From Mytilus californianus (lineage: Eukaryota > Mollusca > Bivalvia > Mytilida > Mytilidae): DNA of 64,000 bases. The notes beneath the pieces were generated by a model. It made no database searches, had not been told where the DNA came from, and worked only from the letters and a program-made list of their open reading frames with translations. Of the stretch, positions 43,601 through 55,600 are shown piece after piece (the first letter of the stretch is position 1; every line of letters begins with the position of its first letter). Where the stretch lies: NCBI RefSeq assembly GCF_021869535.1, contig NW_026262581.1, positions 120,370,771 to 120,434,770 on the forward strand. Reading direction: 5' to 3'. Made by a program: the position numbers and the translations under genes.

Positions 43601-46600
43601 ACGGGTTGTCGGATTTGTCTGAAAATTTCAGGGCAGATAAACCTAAATCTGATGAAAATTTTTGCCACCTGTCAGATTTGCTCTAAATGCTTTAGTTTCA
43701 GAGATATAAACCCAAAACTGCGTTTTACCCCTATGTTCTCTTTTTAACCAAGTCGGCCATGATGGTTGAAAGGCGGGGTCATCCGACAAATTTTTTGAAC
43801 TAGATACCTTAACAATGATTATGGCCAACTATGGTTAACTTTGTCTCAGTAGTTTCAGAGAAGAAGATTTTTGTAAAAGATTACAAAAATTTACGAAAAA
43901 TTGTTAAAAATTTACTATAAAGGGCAATAACTCCTAAAGGAGTCGACTGCATTTTGGTCATGACGACTTATTTGTAGATCTTACTTTGCTGAACATTATT
44001 GCTGTTTACAGTTTATCTCTATCTATAATAATATTCAAGATAATAACCAAAAACTGCAAAATTTCCTTAAAATTACCACTTCAGGGGCAGCAACCCAACA
44101 ACAGGTTGTCAGATTTGTCTGAAAATTTTAGGGCAGATAGATCTTGACCTGATAATCAGTTTTACCCTATGTCAGATTTACTCTAAATGCTTTGGTTTCA
44201 GAGATATAAACCAAAATCTACATTTTACCCCTATGTTCTATTTTTAGCCATGGCGGCCATCTTGGTCATCGGACACATTTTTTAAACTAGATACCCTAAT
44301 AGTGATTGTGGCCAAGTTTGGTTAAATTTGGCCCAGTGGTTTCAGAGGAGAATATTTTTGTAAAAAGCTACTGACGACAGACGACGACGACGATGACGAC
44401 AACGACGGACGACGTATGACGGACGCAAAATGATGAGAAAAGCTCACTTGGCCCTTCGGGCCAGGTGAGCTAAAAATGGTCAATATCAAACTTGACCACC
44501 ATTTTGTCATCAGTAACAGCACATTAAAGTTTTAAGAGTATTGGTTTAACAGTTCATAAGTAATTGCACAGAAACGACATTAAGTTCCAGTTTTCAATCT
44601 ATCCAGAACCATTACTCCTGGACGGCAAAACTGAAAATCATCAATAACGAAGTGGACCTCCATTTTTTTATCAGTAACAACACAATAAAATTTTCAAAGC
44701 ATTGGTCAAGTGGTTCATAAGTAATTGCACGAAAAACAACATAAGGTGCAATTTTCCAATAGATCAAGGACCATAACTCCAGCACGATAAAAGTGAAAAG
44801 CGTCAATATTGAACTTGACCTCGATTTTGTCATCAGTAACAATATATAAATTGAACAGCATTGGTTACATGCTTCATAAGTTAAAGCATGGAAATTTTTG
44901 GCAGCCGCCCTCCTGCCCTCCATGTGCCATCCGTTCTTCACCAATTCAATAACTGATTTTTTCCATTGGAAAACCATGTTTAAAATTGAAAAATATTATA
45001 GTGTTTGTAATAATGTTACTTCACTCATTTTAAAACATTATATTAATATAGAAGCTTGATAAGTATATAAAATAAAACATAATGTAATTTAAAGTTGAGA
45101 TAACTTTGAAAATTTCAATTTTTTGTTCAATGTTATTTTGCTCTTTGAGTTTTTGAGTCACAAGGAATCATTTGTCTATCGAAGAACATCCTTCAAACAT
45201 GTTTAATTTAATAGTGATGCCCCTGCACTCCACTCTGAAGTAACTGTATTATAACAAAGTCAATGTAGGACTTTCTTTGAGATATTATTGTGTCTGGGAG
45301 ACACAAATGATGCCCCTGCAGATGCAAAGTGTTATTTTAAAATACACAAATTTGGGCATGGGAGCATATATATAGGTCTATGGTTCACTGTAGGAGGAGT
45401 TATCCGGAAATGCTATGCACCTCTTGTGCAAGTATATATGTAAGAGATAAATTTGTCCTGGTAAAATATGTCTGGGCAGACACATATTACTAGTATAAAA
45501 AGTCCATGGTTACAGAATTTACTAGTATTTTTAGTCCGATGTTAGTTATTTATGTCCCCAGACTAATTTTCCTAGGAATTCAAGTCCATGTCATTAATAT
45601 TCCTAGGTAAAAACGTCCATGTCCTTTTTTTTATAGGAAAAATATTAATAAATCAAATCATTTACATTTAAACAATATTGGAAATTTAAATATTAAGTTT
45701 TAATATTGTTTAAGAGTTGTGTATTTATATTTTTAATAAAATTCATGTCCCCAGACTAATTTTCTTAGGAAATCATGTCAATGTCATTAATATTCCTAGG
45801 TAAAAATGTCCATGCCCTCTATTTCAAAAGGTAAATATAAATGTTATGTTTTAATATTGTTTAAGAGTTGTGTATCAATTTTTTTAATATAATGTTTGTC
45901 CCCAGACTAATTTTCCTAGGAAATCATGTCCATGTCATTAATATTCCTAGGTAAAAACGTCCATTCCCTTTATTTTGAAAGTTAAATTTAAATGTTATGT
46001 TTTAATATTGTTTTAGAGTTGTGTATTAATATTTTAATAAAATTTATGTCCCCAGACTAATTTTCCTAGAACATCATGTCCATGTCATTAACATGCCTAG
46101 GCTATAACGTCCGGCCATGTCCTTTTATTTTAATAGGAAAAATTAATGAAACTTTCCAATCTTAACTAAGAAAATGTTTTTTTTATTTTTACTAGAAAAA
46201 CAAGTCTTAGGACAATTTTTCCTAGGAAAATAAGTGCCAGACCTATTTTACTAGCTGTGGACTTATTTTCCTAGGAAAATTTGTCCTGGGACTTAAATTC
46301 CTAGTAAAATAATGGTCATGGACTTAATTAACTAGGAAAAAAAGTCTGGTGGACAAATTTTACTACTGGACCAAATTTACTGTTACATATACTCCAAAAA
46401 TGACAAAGTTCAACTATCTCCCAAAAGAGCAAATATCAATAAAATCAAAACCGTGACCACATGCACATCTTCAATACATGTATGTACAAACAGCCAGCAA
46501 AGTGAAAACTTCCTAGCATTCAAACTGTAGGAGGATTTATCTGAAATAACTATATACACATAATGGGACAGACGGACGGAAGGAAGGACGGACGACGGAC

Positions 46601-49600
46601 AGGGGTAAAACAATATGTCCCCAACTTTCAGTTGTGTGGGCATAAAAAAAACCAAACAAACAAAAACTTCATTTTCAAATCTTCTCATTAATAATAAGAG
46701 TAGATTATTTGTCCATTTTCAAGGTCGGAGAGGATATTTCTAATAGATATTGGCTTTTTTGGTGGGAAAGGGCTAAATAGTTTTCACGGAAATGGGATCT
46801 GCTGTAGCTAATATCACCTTTTACCAAATATCAAGAACTTATTTATATACTTTAATGACTGCTGATATTGACAAGACCCTGTGTCTTCCTTACTGGTGAA
46901 TTGTTTGCAGGCAAGTTTCACATCAAAACATTTGACTTATTATTTTCTATTTTTATTTTATTTACAGTAAATATGAAATATAGCCATGTTAAATTATCTA
47001 TCAATTAATTAAATAACATGATGCTATAATCAAAAATAAATTGTTCATTCGTGCATTAAATACAGATAAAATACATTACATTCTGCAGAGAGACAATTTC
47101 AAATTCACAAGTCACTTGCTGAATTGGAAAAAATATCTATAAATTATCACTATCATTATCTTTGATTACAAACCTTGGTAATAGATTTTAATGAAAACAG
47201 CAGAAAAATTAGGTAGCTACAGACAAATGATGAAATTCAGGGTCATGTATTAATTTTGAGACCATTGTGTAAAACTGTGTTGTGGATTGTCTGAATTGTA
47301 TTAAGCTTTATCAAAACTATTGTATGTTTATACTTTTGTCATGTTTTTTTCCCCAAACGGAAACCAAGATTGATTTCATATTGAATCAAAACAAGAATAA
47401 TAACAATGATTGACATAATCTGCTACGGTAATTATGCAATAAACACTAGTGCAATATCAATTTCCGTTTATACATAGGGTAAATTTAGAAAGAAAGATTG
47501 ACCTGCATATCCAAAACCTGTAACTGTCAAATGTCAAGTCATCAAGAAATACTAAACCAAGGAGACTGAAATTCTCACTTGACATTTTTACACAAAATTG
47601 ATACAATGCAACAATAATATTTGTATTCAATGGAAACTGGGTCAAAATTTTGTCTTGATGATATTTTTTGCTGCAAAGAGTATTTGTCTATTCATTATAG
47701 TTTTCAAGATAAATGGCAATAAAGAGCTGTGCCATGTGCCAATGCATGATATGCCTGTTGCTTTTTCCATAACTCCTCAATGTCATATAAGAAATTTATA
47801 AAAAACTATAGGGAGGTTATTTTAATATATATAAACCAGTCACCAAAGTTTCATGAAAACTGCTCCAAGAACTTTTGAGGTATTGTCTGAAAACTGGAAA
47901 ATCCCCCATTTTTAATGAATAAAACCCCATAACTCAGAAACGTAAAATCTAAAATTTATAAAACTGAAAGGGAGCTCATGTCAATAGATATAAACAATTC
48001 ACAAAGTTTCATGAAAACTGCTCAAAGCATTTTTGAGGTATAGTCCGAAAACTGGAAAATCTCCCTTTTTTAATGAATAAAACCCCATAACTCGGAAATG
48101 TAAAATCAAAAAATTATAAAAAAATCCAAAGGGAGCTCACGTCAATAGATAACAAGAGTGCACACGCTGAAATGTCTCGCCTTCTTTACTAACCATTGAT
48201 TTTATGTTGATTATAAGTCCTAAATATAAATCTTTACTACAAGTAACACATAAACTTAACATGATCCAAGAAAATGAGGTCAAGGTCAGTTAAAACAATC
48301 GAGAAATACATGTACACCTTACAATCATTCAATAAAACAAACATAGTTGACCTATTGCTTATAGTTTCTAAGAAACAGTCTTAACCAAGAAAACTTTAAC
48401 ATTGACCAATGAACCATGAAAATGAGGTCATGGTCAGATGAACCATGCCAGACAGACATGTACACCTTACAATCAATTTATGCATTAAAGAGGGGCCTGA
48501 TAGGGGGGTCTCATCACGATTCACGAGTTGATTTTTTTGTCAATCACGATTCACAGAAAATAAATTTCCATGATCACGGATCACGAAAATATAAAAAAAA
48601 ATAAATCTGTAGAAAAACAGATCACCATAGCGAAAATGCGCCGATCACGAAGAACAAAAATAACCCATCAGGCCCCTCATTAAATATAGTTGACCTATTG
48701 CTTATAGTATCTAAGAAACAAACTCAACCATGAAAACTTAACATTGACCAATGAACCATGAAAATGAGGTCAAGGTCAGATGATACCTGCCAGACAGACA
48801 TATACACCTTACAATCCTTCCATACAACAAATATAGTTGATCTATTGCTTATAGTTGAAGAAAAACAGACCAAAACACAAAAACTTAACACTGAGAAATG
48901 AACCGTGAAAATGAGGTCAAGGTCAAATAAAACCTGCGAGACTGACATGTACATCATAAAATATTTCCATACACCAAATATAGTTGACCTATTGCATATA
49001 GTATTAGAAAAAAAGACCAAAACTCAAAAACTTAACTTTGACCACTGAACCATGAAAATGAGGTCAAGGTCAGATGACACCTACCAGTTGGACATGTACA
49101 CCTTACAATCATTCCATATACCAAATATAGTAGACCTACTGCTTATAGTATCTGATATATGGACTTGACCACGAAAACTTAACCTTGTTCACTGATCCAT
49201 GAAATGAGGTGGAGGTCAAATGAAAATTGTCTGACGGGCATGAGGACCTTGCAAGGTACGCACATACTAAATATAGTTATCCTATTACTCATAATAAGAA
49301 AGAAATTAACATTACAAAATATGTTGACTTTTTTTTTCAAGTAGTCACTGAACCATGAAAATGAGGTCAAGGACAATGGACATATGACAGACGGAAACTT
49401 CGTAACATAAGGCATATATACACAAAGTATGAAGCATCCAGGTCTTCTAGCTTCTAAAATATAAAGCTTTTAAGAACTTAGCTAACGCTGCCCCCGCCGG
49501 ATCACTATCCCTATGTCGAGTTTTCTGCGACAAAAGTCGCAGGCTCAACAAAAACAATTCACCAAAGTTTCATGCAAATTGGTTAAAGCGTTTTTGAGTT

Positions 49601-52600
49601 ATTGTCTGACATGTTGATGACGGACAATGGTATACCATAACAAGAGTGCACACGCTGAAATGTCTCGCCTTCTTTACTAATCATTGATATTATGTTGATA
49701 GTCCTAAATATAAAGCTTTATTACAACTGTCATATAAACTTAACATTAACCAAGTAAACTAAACATTGACCAATGAACCATGAAAATGAGGTCAAGGTCA
49801 GATGAACCATGCTAGGCAGGCATGTACAGCTAACAATTCTTCCATACAACAAATATAGTTGACCTATTGCTTATAGTTTAAGAAAAACAGACGAAAACAC
49901 AAAAACTTAACACTGAGCAATGAACCTTGAAAATGAGGTCAAGGTCAAATAAAACCTGCGTAACTGACATATAGATCATAAAATATTTCCATACACCAAA
50001 TATAGTTGAACTATTGCATATAGTATTAGAAAAAAAGACCAAAACTCAAAAACTTAACTTTGACCACTGAACCATGAAAATGAGGTCAAGGTAAGATGAC
50101 ACCTGCCAGCTAGACATGTACACCTTACAATCATTCCATACACCAAATATAGCTGACCTATTGCATGCAGTATTAGAAAGAAAGACCAAAACTCAAAAAC
50201 TTAACTTTGACCACTGAACCATGAAAATGAGGTCAAGGTCAGATGACACCTGCCAGCTAGACATGTACACCTTACAATCATTCCATACACCAAATATAGT
50301 AGACCTATTGCATACAGTATAAGAAAAACAGACCAAAACACAAAAACTTAACTATAACCACTGAACCATGAAAATGAGGTCAAGGTCAGATGACACCTGC
50401 CAGTTGGACATGTACACCTTACAGTCCTTCCATACACCAAATATACTAGACCTATTGCTTATAGTATCTGAGATATGGACTTGACCACCAAAACTTAACC
50501 TTGTTCACTGATCCATGAAATGAGGTCGAGGTCAAGTGAAAACTGTCTGACGGGCATGAGGACCTTGCAAGGTACGCACATACCAAATATAGTTATCCTA
50601 TTACTTATAATAAGAGAGAATTTAACATTACAAAAAATCTGAACTTTTTTTTCAAGTAGTCACTGAACCATGAAAATGAGGTCAAGGACATTGGACATGT
50701 GACTGACGGAAACTTCGTAACATGAGGCATCCATATACAAAGTATGAAGCATCCAGGTCTTCCATCTTCTAAAATATAAAGCTTTTAAGAAGTTAGCTAA
50801 CGCCGCCGCCGCCGCCGCCGTAGCCGCCGCCTCCGCCGCCGCCGGATCGCTATCCCTATGTCGAGCTTTCTGCGACAAAAGTCGCAGGCTCGACAAAAAT
50901 CAAAAATCAAAGCATCGTCGATGTTGTGATCCAGCCATATTGATAGCTAGTCTGATATTCTTTCTGACCATTCTTTTTTCAATATTTTTTTCCTCTTTTC
51001 ATTTCCATAATCTTACTGTAAATGTTTTATGTTATTGTCAAATGATAAGGAATTTTGCAATATTGATGCAAATATTTATATTGATATTTCAATTTTAGAC
51101 ACTGTCAGATTTTTTTTTAAATATTTGCAATTTAATGGTTTTGACAAGAATGGAAAGGGAAATTGTCAAACAAATGATATATCTTTTTATATGCCATTAA
51201 TAATAATTGGCTTAATTATTTCCAGAAAGAGGCCTTGGTAATGCACTTTTTCGACAACAAAAATTTATAATAACTATTTTTTATCTAAATTGTTGTTCAT
51301 TCTTCATTTAGAAAAAATACATTTCCTGTATTCAAATTTTAATGTACAAATACCTAATGCTGAGATACATGTATTTCCATTTATTGTTCAATAGCAATGT
51401 AATGAATGGAGAACAAACAAATAAATGTTATTGCAGAATATGCTCAGGTAAGAGTTATGCAATTTTAGTTTATTGTTTCAACCAAATTTCTGATAATTGT
51501 AACTAATCAATTGGAACTTGATAAATGTGTTCATGTGTAAATAAAAAGAAATTTATTATAAAAAAAACTTGATTATGATGATAATGACACTGATTTTACA
51601 AGTGAAATAAAAGTTGCTTGCATTTTGTTTTACATATTTTAATATTTTTTGTCTTTTCTTTGAAAAAACCCACATTTGATTAATCATTCAGCTAGCTTAC
51701 ACACAAAATTGACAGAATATTTCAATGTAGTGTACATCAAAATAAATAATACATTTGTAGGTTTACTATTGAGGTCAATAATTTGTGTATTCAGTTAGGT
51801 GAGTAATATATTGTGTCTATTTAATTATGTAACAGGTCATGAGATATCAACTTTTTTATGAGACGAAAGTTATTTTTAGTTTGAGATACTTATTTTTATA
51901 GTTTTAGTAACCTTTAAATTTTACTACTTTTAAAGTCATGTGATATTTAAATGAGATAAATAATAATTTTCATCTATATAATTTATAATTTAATTTATTA
52001 AATGAATTTTTAATTGAATTTGTAATTATTTAAATGATAAATTTTTTGAAATTGTACAAAAATCAAATTTTTGGAAATGTTATATTTACATATATTTAAA
52101 TGTGAAATGTTTTGTAGATATGTGTCTCATAAGCCAATATTATGGCTGGGTACTGATTGTTTTAATGTATATTTTTATTATATCATTGTATAATGTTCAA
52201 TCAGTATGTGACACAATAATAAAATAATTTTTTTTTTTTTTTTATATTTTATATATCAACTGTGGGGAATTAAGACTGGAGTTGATTCCAATTAATACTT
52301 ACACCTTTGAGTGTAATTGTTTGAAAATCATGAGTTGATAATCATACTGGAATAGTATCAATAAAGGAAACATAGGAGCAATAGCATTTCAAACTAGAGG
52401 CTCTCAAGAGCCTGTGTCGCTCACCTGTATTTACTGATGCTTTGGAAATCATGTAAAAAAAGGTTAAAATCATAATTAATATTATTAGATATTAGATATT
52501 ATAATGATATCTAAGATAATAACAAAAAACTGCAAAATTTCTGTAAAATTACTAACTCAGGGGCAGCAACCCAACAACAGGTTGTCGGATTTGTTTGAAA

Positions 52601-55600
52601 ATTTCTAAATCTAAATCTGATGAACATTTTTGCCACCTGTCAGATTTGCTCTAAATGCTTAAGTTTCAGAGATATAAACCAAAAACTGCATTTTACCCCT
52701 ATGTTCTATTTTTAACCAAGTCGGCCATGATGGTTGGAAGGCGGGGTCATCAGACACATTTTTTAAACAAGATACCCTAATAATGATTATGGCCAAGTAT
52801 GGTTAAATTTGTCTCAGTAGTTTAAGAGAAGGAGATTTTTGTAAAAGATTACAAAAATTAACGAAAAATTGTTAAAATTGACTATAAAGGGCAATAACTC
52901 CTAAAGGGGTCGACTGACCATTTTGGTCATGACGATTAATTTGTAGATCTTACTTTGCTGAACATTATTGCTGTTTACAGTTTATCTCTATCTATAATAA
53001 TATTCAAGATAATAACCAAAAACTGCAAAACTTCCTTAACATTACCAATTCAGGGGCAGCAACCCAACAACAGGTTGTCAGATTTGTCTGAATATTTCAG
53101 GGCAGATAGATCTTGACCTTTTAATCAATTTAACCCTATGTCAAATTTACTCTAAATGCTATGGTTTCAGAGATATAAGCCAAAATCTACATTTTACCCC
53201 TATGTTCTATTTTTAGCCATGGTGGCCATCTTGGTTGGTTGGCGGGGTCATCGGACACATTTTTTAAACTAGATACTCTAATGGTGATTGTGGCCAAGTT
53301 TGATTAAATTAAACTTGGCCGAGTGGTTTCAGAGGAGAAGATTTTTGTAAAAAGCTAACGACGACGACGATGGACGACGGACACCAAGTGATGAGAAAAG
53401 CTCACTTGGCCCTTCGGGCCAGGTGAGCTACAAAGGGTGGGAATCAACTTAGATATATATCAATACACATCTTGAGTGACACAAATTTTCTTCAATAACT
53501 TACACAGGCATAAGATACTAATAAATACTTTCAAAATTCTTATCAATTGATTAAATTGATGTATATTATTTTTTCACATTAATTCATAAATAGTAAATTA
53601 TTTTAAATTTTGATTTAGAAAGGAACTATATGCAAGTGTATATAAAGTCACTATGCGACCAATATTTTTTTAATTCAAGGGCAAATAACATGTCAAAAGT
53701 TGCTAGTTGATGATTAAAATAGTGTATAAAGTTTCTGCAAGTCATAAAAACACATAATTAGTTTCATGATATGTCTTCAACTTAGTATTCTGCACCATCT
53801 CTAAAAACAGAGTGATCGCATAGCCATAGATCCAGCATGGCTGAATCAAAAATGTTAAAATTGTGAAATAGGAGGCAAAAACTGCAATAAAATCTTATTT
53901 GGCTGACAATTTTTGTAATTTACAGTTTCTCACTATCTACTAGTTCTCAAAAAAAATATATAATGGTTTAAAAGGTCATTGAAGGGAGATCTATAAGGTA
54001 TATAACCACAAATTCCATGGCACCATTGCTTTCTATGTTAAATTGAGCAGTCTCCAACACCAGCATTCATAGCCTAAATCACATTATGAATGCAGATATT
54101 TTAGAATGTGAGCTGTATAATAAACATTTTTATGGTATGGAAGCCTTTGTAGGACATCCCTGTAGGGTCGATCAGCTTGATGGAGATGAATATTTGCTTG
54201 CAATACTATTATATTTCTGAGACACAAGTTAAAACTTCTGCTTAACAGTAGTTCTATAAAATATAATCATGAATTTCTCGTCTATTCTTGATATTCTCCT
54301 TCAGATATTTCCGCTTATAACAAATACATGTAATGAAAATTTTTTATGAAAAAAAGGAACAAAAAAAAAGAAATAAATGGTTTTATATAATAGAACCAGC
54401 CAGACAGTAACAGTAAGGGGACAACCATTTGATATTCTGGGGAGGGGGCAGGAGGATTTTTTGTGTATCAACCATTTATTTTAATCTGTTGTTATATGCA
54501 TGCTTATTTTTTTCAGATCTTACAAGGCTAGGATATTTAAAGTTAAAACCCTCCTGGTCCCCTCCCCCCCCCCCCCAAAAAAAAAAGTAAATATCAAATG
54601 GTCCCTTAATTTTAAACCTCCAGTGGCAAATGTTTCATGCATGTTCAGGACGAAACTAGTTTAAAAGTCAGGTATATCTTTTATATACAAAAATAAGTGA
54701 AACTGCGAACTACTGCTCACTTATGATACCCCCGCCCAAATTTTTCACACGGTATAGCTGACTTATATAAACCCTGAAACCAAATTTCAGAAATCCTTGT
54801 TATGTAGTTCCTGAGAAAAATGTGACGAAAATTTTCAACTTGGATGTCATGTGTAAAATGATGTAAGTGTTTGGTAAACAGGAAGTTTTTGAGTGATGAA
54901 TCTGAAAACACATCACACGGTAAAGCTGACTTAAATAAACCCCGAAACCAAATTTCAGAAATCCATGTAATGTAGTTCCTGAGAAAGATGCGAAGAAAAA
55001 TATTCATGGGACGGACAGACGGACTGACGGATGGACTGACGGATTGACTGACCGATGGACAGACAGAGGTAAAACAGTATACACCCACTTTTTTAAAGCG
55101 GGGGTATAATAATAATCTAGTTTATTTACTTTAAACTTATTTGACAGACAGACAAGATGTTTTTTTTTTATCATGCATCAGAAAAACATTGACTTGTACA
55201 GTAACCAATATTTGTTATCTAAATTAAGTTTAAAAGGAAAGCATAAAGAATCAAAGCATCGTTGATGTTGTGATCCAGCCATATTTATAGCTAGTCTCAT
55301 ATTCTTTCTGACCATACTTTTTTCTAAATTTTTCTCTCTTTTCATTTCCAATCTTACTGTGAAAATTCTATGTTATTGTCCAAAGGTAGGGAATTTCGCA
55401 ATATTGATGCAAATATAGATATATATACTGATCTTTCAATTTTAGACTCTGTCAGATTTTATTTAAGAATGGAAAGGAAATCGTCAAACAAGTAATATAT
55501 TTTTTATATGCCATTAATAATGACAGGTTTAATAAAGACGCCTTATAAATGCACTTTCTCAACAACAAAAATTTATAAAAAAATAATAACTATTTTTTAT

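Larger units (their letters stand above)
47790..49639 (+). mobile_element. ~135-145-bp tandem element, interrupted by the element at 48152
   Basis: Units with 'caaagtttcatgaaaactgc' and aaactggaaaatc lie at 47830-48150; the array resumes at 49555 (caattcaccaaagtttcatg). It ends with tgatgacggacaatggtata, a typical simple tract and small palindrome. The left terminus is not clear. Confidence 0.6.
50906..53855. repeat. Direct duplication, copy 1 (with two insertions)
   Basis: aatcaaagcatcg at the left and gctgaatcaaaaatgt at the right, with colinear matching sequence between them, are shared with 55249-56785 (substitutions and small indels throughout). Copy 1 alone contains the insertions at 51852-52260 and 52394-53429. 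Neither copy encodes a recognisable protein. Confidence 0.82.

Noticed and set aside
44612-44977. 121-residue minus-strand frame
   Set aside because: It lies in the ~150-bp tandem array and contains repeated LLLMTK-like segments created by the units.
50660-50896. Alanine-rich 78-residue frame
   Set aside because: The alanines are a (CCG)n microsatellite next to the terminal hairpin of a repeat element.
54717-55088. 123-residue minus-strand open frame, rich in PSVSPSV
   Set aside because: It is the (GACTGACGGAC)-like simple tract and tandem units of the element at 54720 read in one frame.
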